In this document: piece by piece, positions 31,161 to 43,505 of the stretch | How positions within the stretch are numbered: the stretch's first letter is position 1 | Layout: each line of letters opens with the position of its first letter | Assembly (NCBI RefSeq): GCF_025821665.1 | Contig: NZ_JACKSJ010000056.1 | Coordinates: 1-64,000 of the forward strand | Direction: 5' to 3' | Source: [Mycobacterium] manitobense | GTDB taxonomy: Bacteria; Actinomycetota; Actinomycetes; Mycobacteriales; Mycobacteriaceae | DNA: 64,000 nucleotides | Position numbers and translations under genes: made by a program | The notes under the pieces: model-generated | What the model was told of the DNA's origin: nothing | Seen by the model: the letters and a program-made list of their open reading frames with translations, nothing else | Databases searched by the model: none

Positions 31161-34100
31161 GCCCGCGGCGGGCGATGTCGAGCACCTCTTCGGTGGTGGG
31201 CGGACTCTGCGGATGGTGCGACAGGCACCACGGCGCACGGATCTTGTGGAACGCGTTGCCCTCCAGCGCGACATAGAAGTTGCCCGCCCGCAGCTTGCTG
31301 ATGTCGGGCACCTCACCGCCCTTGGCGCGGGCCATCTCCCTGGCGACCGCGATCTGCGCGGGCGCGTTGAGCAGGCCGTAGAACTGCGTCGCGGAGTTGC
31401 CGGGGATGTTGAGGTGCAGTCCCTTCGGCGCCTGCGTGGCGAAAACCAGTCCCAGGCCGTACTTGCGGGCCTGCGAGACCAGCGCCAGCGTGCTGCGGGT
31501 GCAGGCGGTGTGCCGGTCGGACGGTGCGAAATTCTGAGCCTCGTCCATCACGAGCAGTCCGCCCAGCGGCCGGTCGGCGGCGGGATGACGCTTGATCCAG
31601 GAGAACAACGCCATCTGCAGCTGGTTCACGAAGCCTTCGCGCTGCTGCTCGCTGGTCAGACCGACCATGCTGATCACCGACACCCGCGCCCGGCGGCCCG
31701 GTGACGGGGTGAGCAGCAGGCCCGGATCGACAGGCGTTCCCCGTCCGCCGAACAGCGGGTCGTTGACCATCGCGGCGTGCAGGTTCTCGGCCAGCTCGGC
31801 AGCCAGTTTGGGGCCCTTCGCCAGTTCGGTGACACCCTGCGGCAGGTCACCGAGCATCGCGATGAACCCCGGCAGCGTCGCGTCGGGTTCGCGACGGGCG
31901 TAGTGCCGCAACGCTTCCTTGAGCACCGCCCGGGACAGGTTGGCCTTGGCGGTCCTGCCCGCGATCAGCGCCCGGACCTCGAGCGCGGCCACCGCGGATT
32001 CCACCGCGTCGTCGAACTCCTCGTCGTCGTCGAGCACGCCCGCGAAGTCGGGGAGCGGCTGGAACGACAGCGGTCTGCCGGAGTTCTTGCGCGGCGTCCA
32101 GATGACCACCTCGGTGCCGTCGAGGTATTGCGCCGCGCGCTCGTCGTCCGCGGCGTTCCAGCCGGGCGGCGGCGTCGGCCACGCCTCGCCGAGGCGGGAC
32201 AGGTCGTTGTTGATGTCCAGGACGATCGACGACACCCCGCGCAGTGCGCACTCCTCGATGAGCCGCCGGATCATCACCGTCTTGCCGGAACCGGAGCCCG
32301 CGAAGATGGCGGTGTGCTTGCGCAGCGCCAGCAGATTCACCGTCAGCGCCGCTCCGGCGGCGTCGATCCCCAGCGGCACGTCGCCCGCCGATTCCTCGAC
32401 CGCGGCATAGGTCGGCGTGCCCGGCCCGGTGGTGGCCGTGGTGGGCTGTGCCGCAACGGGTTCGGGAACCGGTGGCGGCGGATCGCCGGTGAGGTCGCCG
32501 AACGCCTCGCGGAAGATCGTGATCCCGTGCGCGGGCCGGCGACGGCGCAGCCACTCGGGCAGGTCGGGATGGTTGTCGTCGAAAAGGTCGCGCAGGGCGG
32601 CCAGGGTGCGCAGATCCTCCCGGCCGATCGGGATCGTGCGGGCGCCGGCCGCCTCGACCTCGGCGATCAGCGCCGCCGTCTTGGCTCCGCCGGGCCACCG
32701 CGAACTGCGCAGCAGCAGGAGTTTGCGGCGGTCGGGGTCCGAGCTGATTCCCGTTGCCTCCCAGGCTTTGCGGACCCGGTTCTGAACGGCGATGGCGTTC
32801 CCGTGCGCGATCGCGCGGAAGGCCCAGTGCCGCTCGTCGTCCGTCGCGTCGTCGAGGCTCTGCCGTAGCCGCCCGTGCAGTACGACGTGCCGTCCGGGCG
32901 GCGGGTCGAGCCGGAAGGCCTGGCCCGCGTCGCCTCGCTCGGTGATCCACGCCTCCAGGCCGGCCGCGAGCAGGCCCGGCATGGTGGTGTCCTCGCCGTC
33001 GGGGTCCAGTGCCGCCTCCACCACCGCCCCGCCGCGGTATTCGGCGAACCGGCGATCCAGCTCATGGGTGTCCGCGGCCTGCCGTTCATCTCCCGCGGTC
33101 GCAGGCGCGGCCTCGGGGGTGTCGTCGTTGAGGTGGGCGAGTTCGGTCAGCGAGCCGCTCTGCAGGCAGGCGCGGACGTGGGCGTCGGCCCGCTGCAACA
33201 GCCGGCGCGGCGTGTACTGCGGAGCGTCGTCGAACGCGGACGGCAGGATCGGCCAGCTCGCGTAGGGCGGGTCGAAACGTGACACCGCGTATCCGGCCGC
33301 GAAGCGGCGCTCGAGGATCGACCGCCCGATCGCCGCGCTCGGCACCCGTTCCAGCACATGGGTTTCCCGGAACCGGTCGGGCACCGAGGCGGTGGCGCGT
33401 TCGCGGATGAGCTCCCACACGCTGGGCAGGCACGCCACCACCGGGACCGTGCGCCGCATCGCCTCCTTGATGGACATCAAGCCGTGCGCGACGTGTTCGA
33501 GATTCCGGTTGTCGGAGACGCTGCCCGGTGCATCGGTGCTTCCCGCCGACTGGGCGAGCAGCGTGTCGATCTGGTCGATGCCGATCACGGCCGGCCCCGC
33601 GAGTGCGACCAGACGGGCGATGTCACGCACCGTCTCCTGCGGTGTCTTGCCCGGCCGGCGCAGACCCCAGGGCGCCCGGTCGTCTCCGCCGGAGTCGTCG
33701 GTCGACGTCAGATACGCCTCACCCATGTCCTGCAGCGACGGATCGGTGGCGCCGAGCAGGATCAGGGCACGCAGCGCATGACGGCACTGCCGCACGGTGT
33801 CGCCGTGTGCCTTCGTGCAGGCGACCACGAACTCGTCGAGCATCTCCGGATCGAGGTCGTCACCGCGGACGACGTCGCGCCGCATGGCGCGACCGATCCT
33901 CGCAGGTGTGGACAGCTGCCACAGCAGGTCCTTGAGCTGGGTCTCCTCGACGCGGCCCGGCCTGCCGAGGCTCTCCAGGATGCCGCCCCGCGCGGACTGC
34001 CAGAAGGTGGTGGCGTCGAGCAGCTCCACCATGAAGAAGAAGCCGCCGCCGGCCTGCACCCGCTCGCGGACCTGGCCCAGCAGATGGGTCTTGCCCGATC

Positions 34101-34299
34101 CGGCCCGTCCGCGGATGACGACGCCGAGCGGCGTGGCGTCGGCATAGCGAGCGACCTCGTCGAAGGCGGACATCACGTCCGCCAGCGCGTCCTCGTGCAG
34201 ACCGCCGATGTGGGTGCTCTGGGAATGCCAGATGTCGTCGAGACTCATCACGGAGTTGAGCCGCAGCGCGCCGAGCGCCTCCCGGTGCTGTGTCTGCAT
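31147..34299 (-). CDS. Double ATPase: AAA domain plus HerA/FtsK-like domain
   Basis: 1050-aa protein with two P-loop ATPase domains and no recognised name. Domain 1 (about 1-400) has Walker A GRAGSGKT (64-71) and Walker B AVIGIDQIDTLL (237-248), like STAND/ORC-type ATPases. A middle part (about 430-620) contains a segment RKLLLLRSSRWP without a recognised fold. Domain 2 (about 630-1050) has Walker A AGSGSGKTVM (Lys near 673), Walker B GGLLVMDEAQNF (near 918) and the sensor LVFATQAPKGL, as in HerA/VirB4-type DNA motors. The ATG overlaps the stop of the preceding 204-aa gene (ATGA), so they are one operon. A DNA-handling role, for example defence or repair, is inference; no nuclease domain is visible. 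Codon usage and GC look like the surroundings. Confidence 0.8.
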   Translation of the reverse strand: MQTQHREALGALRLNSVMSLDDIWHSQSTHIGGLHEDALADVMSAFDEVARYADATPLGVVIRGRAGSGKTHLLGQVRERVQAGGGFFFMVELLDATTFWQSARGGILESLGRPGRVEETQLKDLLWQLSTPARIGRAMRRDVVRGDDLDPEMLDEFVVACTKAHGDTVRQCRHALRALILLGATDPSLQDMGEAYLTSTDDSGGDDRAPWGLRRPGKTPQETVRDIARLVALAGPAVIGIDQIDTLLAQSAGSTDAPGSVSDNRNLEHVAHGLMSIKEAMRRTVPVVACLPSVWELIRERATASVPDRFRETHVLERVPSAAIGRSILERRFAAGYAVSRFDPPYASWPILPSAFDDAPQYTPRRLLQRADAHVRACLQSGSLTELAHLNDDTPEAAPATAGDERQAADTHELDRRFAEYRGGAVVEAALDPDGEDTTMPGLLAAGLEAWITERGDAGQAFRLDPPPGRHVVLHGRLRQSLDDATDDERHWAFRAIAHGNAIAVQNRVRKAWEATGISSDPDRRKLLLLRSSRWPGGAKTAALIAEVEAAGARTIPIGREDLRTLAALRDLFDDNHPDLPEWLRRRRPAHGITIFREAFGDLTGDPPPPVPEPVAAQPTTATTGPGTPTYAAVEESAGDVPLGIDAAGAALTVNLLALRKHTAIFAGSGSGKTVMIRRLIEECALRGVSSIVLDINNDLSRLGEAWPTPPPGWNAADDERAAQYLDGTEVVIWTPRKNSGRPLSFQPLPDFAGVLDDDEEFDDAVESAVAALEVRALIAGRTAKANLSRAVLKEALRHYARREPDATLPGFIAMLGDLPQGVTELAKGPKLAAELAENLHAAMVNDPLFGGRGTPVDPGLLLTPSPGRRARVSVISMVGLTSEQQREGFVNQLQMALFSWIKRHPAADRPLGGLLVMDEAQNFAPSDRHTACTRSTLALVSQARKYGLGLVFATQAPKGLHLNIPGNSATQFYGLLNAPAQIAVAREMARAKGGEVPDISKLRAGNFYVALEGNAFHKIRAPWCLSHHPQSPPTTEEVLDIARRGLTGS

Positions 34300-34913
34300 C
34301 AGGACTCGATCGCGATCAGATGGTTGTCCTCGTTGCCGATGCGCAGCGCCGCGGCCCGGTCGTCGTCGGTCAGCGCCTTGCGGTTCTCCTCGGGGATCAG
34401 GCTCACCCCGGGCTGCCGTTCGAGCCGCAGCAGTGCTGCGTCGAGCTCGTCACGCGGCACCTCGGTCAGGTGCCTGCGCAGCGCCGCGAGTCCCACCCAG
34501 CCGCCGGGCCGGCGCGACAGCTGCCGGTAGCTGCGGCGGACCCGGGTGTCGACGTCATCGGCCTGCGCCGGCCCGAACGCCTCGGCCAGCGAGAGACCGG
34601 TCCGCTCAAAATGCCGGTCGAGCGCCCTCATCAGCGTGTACAGCGCCCTGCCCTGGCCGGAGGGCCGGGCGGGCACGGCGGCTCCGAACAGCGATCGGCA
34701 TGTGGCCCAACCGTCGTCGGTGAGCTCGAGCACCATCGGCCGGCCGGGGGTCACCTCGATCAGGCCACGCCGCTGCAGCCGGTTCCTGCTCGACTGGTCG
34801 AGCGCCGGGCCCAGGTTCTTGAGCTCCGGGTTGGGCACCGGCCGGCATTCGGACATCAGCACCAGGAGCACCGCCTGCTCGGTTCCGGTCAGCTCGTCGG
34901 GGGCCACGGTCAC
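34299..34913 (-). CDS. Winged-helix partner protein of the double ATPase
   Basis: 204-aa protein of unknown function. The N terminus (about 1-75: LTGTEQAVLLVLMSE, then SSRNRLQRRGLIEV and VLELTDDGWATC) looks like a winged helix-turn-helix; a second helical/winged region is at about 135-180 (GLAALRRHL, DELDAALLRLERQPGVSLIPEEN). The C terminus ends IGNEDNHLIAIES. No catalytic motif seen. GTG start. It overlaps the ATPase start, so it probably acts with it, perhaps as a DNA-binding or loading subunit. I recall similar tails in other actinobacterial hypothetical proteins but know no function. Confidence 0.75.
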   Translation of the reverse strand: MTVAPDELTGTEQAVLLVLMSECRPVPNPELKNLGPALDQSSRNRLQRRGLIEVTPGRPMVLELTDDGWATCRSLFGAAVPARPSGQGRALYTLMRALDRHFERTGLSLAEAFGPAQADDVDTRVRRSYRQLSRRPGGWVGLAALRRHLTEVPRDELDAALLRLERQPGVSLIPEENRKALTDDDRAAALRIGNEDNHLIAIES

Positions 34914-35047
34914 GTCCGCTCGCCTTTCTGCCGTCGTCTCGTGCGGGTACCGGCGACAGCGCCGAACGATTCACGCCCCACCCGGATACCCCTCCACGGT
35001 GTCGTCTTCATTCTTGTCACACCCGCGGCGCGATGGCGAAGTGGAGG

Positions 35048-35638
35048 CTACGGCGCACCCGCGGGCACGTCGGTGTACTGCGGCGCGAAACCCTCGTCGG
35101 AGAAGCTGAATCCGCGCCCGCTGCGCTCGGAGAGGCACGAGATCCCGACGGCCTCCTGCACGTTGCACCGGAAACCGCCGACGGCGAGGATCCGGTTGAA
35201 GGGCAGCACGTTCGCCGGGCCCGGGTCCAGCCCGAACTCGGGCTGTTCCTGCGCGACGAATCGGGCGTCGCCGTCGCGTTCGACCACGACGGCCGTGGGC
35301 GCGGCCGGCTCGCCGGTGGCGTCGGGCACCGTCTCGGGTGCGCCGGTGATGCTCAGCGACCCCGAAGCGGCCTGGCAGCCGGCCCTCTCCCGCGCCACGA
35401 TGGCGCACTGCCAGCGCCCCGACGGGGTGGTGAAGAAGTACCGGGTGCGGCCGTCCACCGGCGCCCCGAAGTAGAAGGCGTTGACCAGGTGTGCGTTGCT
35501 GGGCGGCGGCCCGGCCGGCGGTGGTGGCGCCGCTGTCGAGCTCGCAGCGGTTTCTTCGGTGGTGACGACGGTGTCGGCCGTGCAGCCCGCCATGGCGAGC
35601 GCCGCGAGGACCGTCGCGATCAGAGTTGTGGCACGCAT
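35048..35638 (-). CDS. Putative lipoprotein
   Basis: 196-aa exported lipoprotein of unknown function. Signal sequence with a lipobox-like AMAGC, Cys19, then a Thr/Pro-rich linker (to about residue 50) and a folded domain with SGRWQCAIVARERAGCQ and FRCNVQEAVGISCLSE, whose four cysteines suggest disulfides outside the cell. ATG at 35638; the frame extends upstream but only overlaps the DUF72 gene. It starts 1 bp after the DUF72 stop, so it is the last gene of the DUF72 operon. Confidence 0.8.
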   Translation of the reverse strand: MRATTLIATVLAALAMAGCTADTVVTTEETAASSTAAPPPPAGPPPSNAHLVNAFYFGAPVDGRTRYFFTTPSGRWQCAIVARERAGCQAASGSLSITGAPETVPDATGEPAAPTAVVVERDGDARFVAQEQPEFGLDPGPANVLPFNRILAVGGFRCNVQEAVGISCLSERSGRGFSFSDEGFAPQYTDVPAGAP

Positions 35639-35639
35639 G

Positions 35640-36413
35640 TCAGTGCCCCAGCGTGCCGGAAGCCGATTCCGGCGGCACGTCGGGGTGCCGTTCACGCAGC
35701 AGCTCCCGCAGCCTGCGGCCGTTGCGGACGGCGTGGCCGCCCAGGTCGTTGTTGAAGTAGACGACCACCCGCCTGCCCTCGCCCGCCCATCCGGCGATTC
35801 GGTCCGCCCACTGCCGCAGCGCGTCGTCCGAGTAGGACGCCGCATAGAGCGGGCCGTCGTCGGGGCCGTGCAGCCGCACGTACACCCGGTCACTCGTCGC
35901 CTTCGGCACACACGGCATGCCGGGCCCGCTCATCACGACGTAGGCGGCGCGGTGGCGTTCCAGCAGCGCGAACACCGCGTCGTCGTTCCAGGACGGGTGG
36001 CGAAGCTCCATCGCGACCGGGATGCGGTCGGGCATCAGCGTCAGGAAGTGGCCGAGCCGGTCGTCGTCACGCGCGAGGCCGGGGTGCAGCTGGACCAGCA
36101 GCGCCTCGCTCTTGTCACCCAGCGCGGTCCAGCAGCGCTCGAACCGCTCGACCCACGGCTCCGGGGAGGCGAGCCTGCGGTAGTGGGTGAGCCCGCGGTG
36201 AGCCTTGACGGTCATCGTGAATCCGTCGGGCAGCCGTTGCCGCCAGCCCTCGAACGTGGCGTCGCGCGGCCACCGGTAGAAGCTGGCGTTCAGTTCGACG
36301 GTGTCGAATTCGGCGACGTAGTGCGCGAGCCGCTTGGCCACCGGCAGCTTCGGCGGGTACAGCACGCCGGCCCAGTGATCGTAGGACCAGCCCGAGGTGC
36401 CGATCCGGATCAT
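35640..36413 (-). CDS. DUF72-domain protein
   Basis: 257-aa protein of the DUF72 (YecE-like) TIM-barrel family. N terminus IRIGTSGWSYDHWAGVLYP, then VELNASFYRWP, FTMTVKAHRGLTHY, VAMELRHPSW and VVVYFNNDLGGHAVRN, all conserved for the family. Function unsettled. Its ATG overlaps the stop of the HhH-GPD gene, and it sits in a run with DNA-repair-type neighbours. Confidence 0.9.
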   Translation of the reverse strand: MIRIGTSGWSYDHWAGVLYPPKLPVAKRLAHYVAEFDTVELNASFYRWPRDATFEGWRQRLPDGFTMTVKAHRGLTHYRRLASPEPWVERFERCWTALGDKSEALLVQLHPGLARDDDRLGHFLTLMPDRIPVAMELRHPSWNDDAVFALLERHRAAYVVMSGPGMPCVPKATSDRVYVRLHGPDDGPLYAASYSDDALRQWADRIAGWAGEGRRVVVYFNNDLGGHAVRNGRRLRELLRERHPDVPPESASGTLGH

Positions 36414-37051
36414 CTACCGGCGATCTCGTCGCGCAGCGCGTCGTCGAGGGACACCCGCACCAGTGCGGCCGCCAGCGCGGCGTTGCGGCCGGATGCGAGC
36501 TCGCCGAGCCGCGCGGCGTCGGTGGGCAGCCCGAGTTCCTTTGCGGCGCCGCGGGCCCGCTCGTCGAAGTGGGGCCGCACCCAGGTCCAGGTGTCCTGCA
36601 CCTCGCGCAGGAAGATGTCGGCGCCGGTGTCGCCGATGCCCTTGAACTCCATCAGCAGCTTCTTCGCCGCTGCCACGTCGTGGCCGGCCGATTCGGCGAG
36701 GTTGCGCAGGTCACCGGAGTAGCCGTCGCGCACCGCGGTCGCCATGTCGGTGAGCCGGGTGGCCGAGCTCTCGTCGTAGCGGGCGTATCCCGCGTGGGCG
36801 AATGCGTCGATCATCTTCTGTCGCTTGGCCTCCAGCACCGTGTCGGGCGTCCGGATGCCCGCGGCGAACAGTTCGTGTCCCGCCCGCATCGCGATGGTGG
36901 CGTCGATCGGCTTGCTGGCCAGCATGCACAGTGTCAGCAGCTGGAACAGCGGCATCGGCGTGTCCTTGAGGTGGACACCGGCCTCTTCGGCGTACGTGGT
37001 GCCCGCGCGGTCCAGCAGTCGGTGGACCAGCTGATCTGGCTTCGCTCCCAT
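36410..37051 (-). CDS. HhH-GPD-type DNA glycosylase/endonuclease-like protein
   Basis: 213-aa all-helical protein with a helix-hairpin-helix element LMEFKGIGDTGADIFLREV near residue 140, as in endonuclease III-like glycosylases. The four-cysteine iron-sulfur cluster of Nth is absent and the usual catalytic Lys/Asp pair is not evident; the GIGDTGADIF hairpin carries Asp residues instead. Probably a base-excision repair relative, activity untested. ATG start; 39 bp after the TfoX-N gene stop. Confidence 0.78.
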   Translation of the reverse strand: MGAKPDQLVHRLLDRAGTTYAEEAGVHLKDTPMPLFQLLTLCMLASKPIDATIAMRAGHELFAAGIRTPDTVLEAKRQKMIDAFAHAGYARYDESSATRLTDMATAVRDGYSGDLRNLAESAGHDVAAAKKLLMEFKGIGDTGADIFLREVQDTWTWVRPHFDERARGAAKELGLPTDAARLGELASGRNAALAAALVRVSLDDALRDEIAGR

Positions 37052-37090
37052 CAGGACCGGCTTACCCGTCGGCCGTGTCGGGAAACGTCC

Positions 37091-37423
37091 TCACTTGGGT
37101 GGCAGGCTCGCGGCGTAGCCCGCGCCGCGGCGCACCCACGACTGGAGCTGGCGCATGGTCTTGATGCCGTCGTCGCCGACCCGAAGCCAGCCGCGGGTCT
37201 CGCGGCCTGCCATCACCATCGGTGCGACGTGGTCACGCTGCAGCAGCCGGTCGGTCTCCTCCGGCGGGACGCGCACCATCAGGCCGCCTCTCCCACTGGC
37301 CGCCACGGCCATGTTGCCGTTGATCAGGAATGCCAGGCCGCCGAACATCCGCTTCTCGTCGACGCCCGGCTCGGCGGCGAGCAGTTCCCGGATGCGGTCG
37401 GCCAGTTCGGTGTCGTAGGCCAC
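37091..37423 (-). CDS. TfoX N-terminal-domain protein
   Basis: 110-aa protein consisting only of a TfoX/Sxy N-terminal domain: DEKRMFGGLAFLINGNMAVAAS and LMVRVPPEE are characteristic. In gamma-proteobacteria the full protein promotes competence, but short actinobacterial versions have no known job. GTG start; first gene of a likely run with HhH-GPD, DUF72 and the lipoprotein. Confidence 0.85.
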   Translation of the reverse strand: MAYDTELADRIRELLAAEPGVDEKRMFGGLAFLINGNMAVAASGRGGLMVRVPPEETDRLLQRDHVAPMVMAGRETRGWLRVGDDGIKTMRQLQSWVRRGAGYAASLPPK

Positions 37424-37445
37424 GCCATGACGGTAACGCGATTCG

Positions 37446-38486
37446 TCATCGTGAGTCGGCAGGCGACCACCCGAGCCGGGGCCCCAGGTGCTCGGCGAGG
37501 TCGCCGATGATCTGGGCGTAGTCGTCGGGCCGGAAGGTGAAGGGCAGCGCGAACGCCACCTCGTCGGCGCGCTGGAACCCGGCGTGCGCGAACAGGCGGT
37601 CCGCGAGTTCGTCGGAGGTGCCGACGAGGTCGGGGGAGAACAGCATGCCGCGCGGCCCCTGCGGAGCCCTGGTCCGTTCGAGGCGGCCCGCGGCGTACTC
37701 CCGGTAGCGCCGCACCTGATCGTCGGTGGCGGAGTCGGTGGGGACTACCACCAGACCCTGTGACACCCTTGCCCGTTCGGGAATTGGGTGATGTGCCCGG
37801 TACGCGTCGATCTGCTGGCCCTGGATGGTGGCGAAGTCGCGCGACTCGGTGCCCCCGGAGATGTCCTGCGTGCTCACCACCGAGCTGGTGAGGTAGTTGA
37901 TGCCCTGTTCGGCCGCCCAGATCGCCGAGGACAGCCCGCCGCCGTACCAGACGCGGTCGGCCAGGCCGGGGGAGTGCGGCTGGATGTGGTCGGTGAACTG
38001 TTCGATGCCGACGGTGCCTGCGAAGTCGCTGACCGGTTCACCGCGCAGCGCCCGAAGCAGCCGCAGCACGCGCTCCTTCGAGAAGTCCTGCAAGTCATGC
38101 GATTCCGGGTACAGCGCGGTCTTGTAGTGGTCGTACTGCATCGGGGTGCCGACCGAGACGCCCGGGTTGATGCGGCCACCCGACAGCAGGTCGACGGTGG
38201 CGAGGTCCTCGGCGAGCCGGAACGGGTTCTCCAGCCCGAGCGGGATCACCGCCGTGCCGAGCTCGATGCGGCGGGTGCGCTGGGTGGCGGCCGCCATGAT
38301 CGCCACGGGTGAGGAGATCCCGGGCTGAAGGTGCCTGCAGCGCAGCCACACGCTGTCGAAGCCGAGCGCCTCGGCCCGCTCGATCACCTCGAGGGTCTCC
38401 TCGATGCCGGGTCGCGGGTCGGCGGCGTCGAAACGGCCGATGGTCAGGAAGCCGAGCTTGCGCAACGGCTCTCCACGTCGTGGCAT
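37446..38486 (-). CDS. LLM-class flavin-dependent oxidoreductase
   Basis: 346-aa luciferase-like monooxygenase. LGFLTIGRFD, FDSVWLRCRHLQPGISSP and DLLSGGRINPGVSVGTPMQYDHY fit the alkanal-monooxygenase-like group; the last motif carries a GRINPGVS cofactor loop. FMN is expected. ATG start near a short upstream hairpin region. Substrate unknown. Confidence 0.85.
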   Translation of the reverse strand: MPRRGEPLRKLGFLTIGRFDAADPRPGIEETLEVIERAEALGFDSVWLRCRHLQPGISSPVAIMAAATQRTRRIELGTAVIPLGLENPFRLAEDLATVDLLSGGRINPGVSVGTPMQYDHYKTALYPESHDLQDFSKERVLRLLRALRGEPVSDFAGTVGIEQFTDHIQPHSPGLADRVWYGGGLSSAIWAAEQGINYLTSSVVSTQDISGGTESRDFATIQGQQIDAYRAHHPIPERARVSQGLVVVPTDSATDDQVRRYREYAAGRLERTRAPQGPRGMLFSPDLVGTSDELADRLFAHAGFQRADEVAFALPFTFRPDDYAQIIGDLAEHLGPRLGWSPADSR

Positions 38487-38508
38487 GTGGCTCCTTCACC
38501 TCGATTTC

Positions 38509-38551
38509 TGCACCAGGGCTGCGATCGGCGATCGATCACAGCCCTGGTGCA
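38509..38551 (-). terminator. Terminator downstream of lon
   Basis: Perfect 13-bp stem TGCACCAGGGCTG (38509-38521) with CAGCCCTGGTGCA (38539-38551), 17-nt loop, 11 bp past the lon stop in the direction of transcription. Confidence 0.85.
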
Positions 38552-38562
38552 GATCTCGCGAA

Positions 38563-40893
<2,331 letters not shown>

Positions 40894-41040
40894 CCATCCT
40901 CCAAAGTTGAACCTGATGCGCTCAACCCTGTCGGCGGTCGCTTTGTTCCCCGCACCGATCCCGTTCACTCTGCGCGTACGGCGCCAAACTGCGAGTGGCA
41001 GCCGCCCTCAGCGCAGAGTCGACGCCGGGACGCACACAGA

Positions 41041-41077
41041 CAGGGAGCCTGCCGCGGGGGTGACGGCAGGCTCCCTG
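41041..41077. terminator. Strong bidirectional terminator hairpin
   Basis: Perfect 14-bp stem CAGGGAGCCTGCCG (41041-41054) with CGGCAGGCTCCCTG (41064-41077), 9-nt loop. Lies 28 bp after the antigen 85 stop and should end that transcript before the lon promoter. Confidence 0.9.
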
Positions 41078-41104
41078 GTGTACGGGTGGATCTATCCGCT
41101 GGTG

Positions 41105-42184
<1,080 letters not shown>

Positions 42185-42238
42185 TCACCAGTCACACTGG
42201 TACCAACACTCGCATGCGTTGTCGCGGTTGGCTAACGA

Positions 42239-43498
42239 TTACGCGTCGGGCTCGAGACCTTCGCCGCCGATCGGAACGGGCCGCATGCGGCGCAGCTGGG
42301 TGACGTGCCGGGGCGTCAGCTCCGCCATCGACGTCACGCCGAGCAGCCGCATCGTGCGGCTCACCTGGTCGGCGAGGATGTCGACGGCACGCTGCACTCC
42401 CGCCTCACCGCCGGCCATCAGGCCGTACAGATACGCCCGGCCGACGAGGGTGAACCGGGCGCCGAGCGCGAACGCCGCGACGATGTCGGCGCCGGACATG
42501 ATGCCCGTGTCGACCAGGATCTCCGCATCCGCCCCGAGTTCACGCGCCACCACCGGCAGCAGATGGAACGGCACCGGCGCCCGATCGAGCTGACGCCCGC
42601 CGTGATTCGACAGCAACACGCCGTCGACACCGAGCTCGACGACCGCCCTGGCGTCCTCGAGCGTCTGAATTCCCTTGACCACCAACTTGTTCGGCCACTG
42701 CTGCTTGATCCATGCGAGGTCGTCGAACGTGACGGTCGGGTCGAACATCGAGTCGAGGTACTCCGCCACCGTCCCGGGCCAGCGATCCAGCGACGCGAAC
42801 GACAGCGGCTCGGTGGTCAGCAGGTCGAACCACCAGCGCGGCCGCGGTATCGCGTCGAGCACGGTGCGCAGCGTGAGCGTCGGCGGAATGGACATGCCGT
42901 TGCGGGTGTCACGCAGCCGCGCGCCGGCCACCGGCACGTCCACCGTCACCAGCAGGGTGTCGAAGCCGGCCGCGGCGGCCCGCTCCACGAGGGCCATCGA
43001 CCGTTCCCGGTCCTTCCACATGTATAGCTGGAACCAGTTGCGGCCGTTCGGGTTCGCGGCCTTCACGTCCTCGATCGAGCTGGTGCCCAGCGTCGAGAGG
43101 GAGAACGGGATGCCTGCGCGGGCGGCGACGTGGGCCCCGGCCACCTCGCCCTCGGTGTGCATCAGCCGGGTGAAGCCGGTCGGCGCGATGCCGAACGGCA
43201 GCGCCGACGACGCACCCATGATGTCGGCGGAGGTGTCGATGGTCTCGACGTTGCGCAGGATCGTCGGGTGGAACTCGACGTCGCGGAACGCCTGCCGCGC
43301 GCGGCCCAGTGACAGCTCCTCCTCCGCCGCGCCGTCGGTGTAGTCGAAAGCGGCCCGGGGCGTGCGGCGCTTCGCGATCCACCGCAGGTCGTCGATCGTC
43401 AGCGCGCGGTCGAGGCGTCGCTTCGTCGCGTCGAGCTGCGGCTTGCGAAATCCGATCAGCGGGGCGAGTTCGGCCGGCCTGGGGATGTGCCGCTTCAT
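42239..43498 (-). CDS. lldD: FMN-dependent L-lactate dehydrogenase
   Basis: 419-aa alpha-hydroxyacid dehydrogenase oxidising L-lactate to pyruvate with a quinone or oxygen acceptor. FMN and substrate residues lie in [41 protein letters not shown] and SNHGGRQLD (catalytic His). Corresponds to Rv1872c (LldD2). ATG start; stop of the mechanosensitive channel lies 7 bp upstream, but that gene is on the same strand and may precede it in one transcript. Confidence 0.93.
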   Translation of the reverse strand: MKRHIPRPAELAPLIGFRKPQLDATKRRLDRALTIDDLRWIAKRRTPRAAFDYTDGAAEEELSLGRARQAFRDVEFHPTILRNVETIDTSADIMGASSALPFGIAPTGFTRLMHTEGEVAGAHVAARAGIPFSLSTLGTSSIEDVKAANPNGRNWFQLYMWKDRERSMALVERAAAAGFDTLLVTVDVPVAGARLRDTRNGMSIPPTLTLRTVLDAIPRPRWWFDLLTTEPLSFASLDRWPGTVAEYLDSMFDPTVTFDDLAWIKQQWPNKLVVKGIQTLEDARAVVELGVDGVLLSNHGGRQLDRAPVPFHLLPVVARELGADAEILVDTGIMSGADIVAAFALGARFTLVGRAYLYGLMAGGEAGVQRAVDILADQVSRTMRLLGVTSMAELTPRHVTQLRRMRPVPIGGEGLEPDA

Positions 43499-43505
43499 CG
43501 CATGC

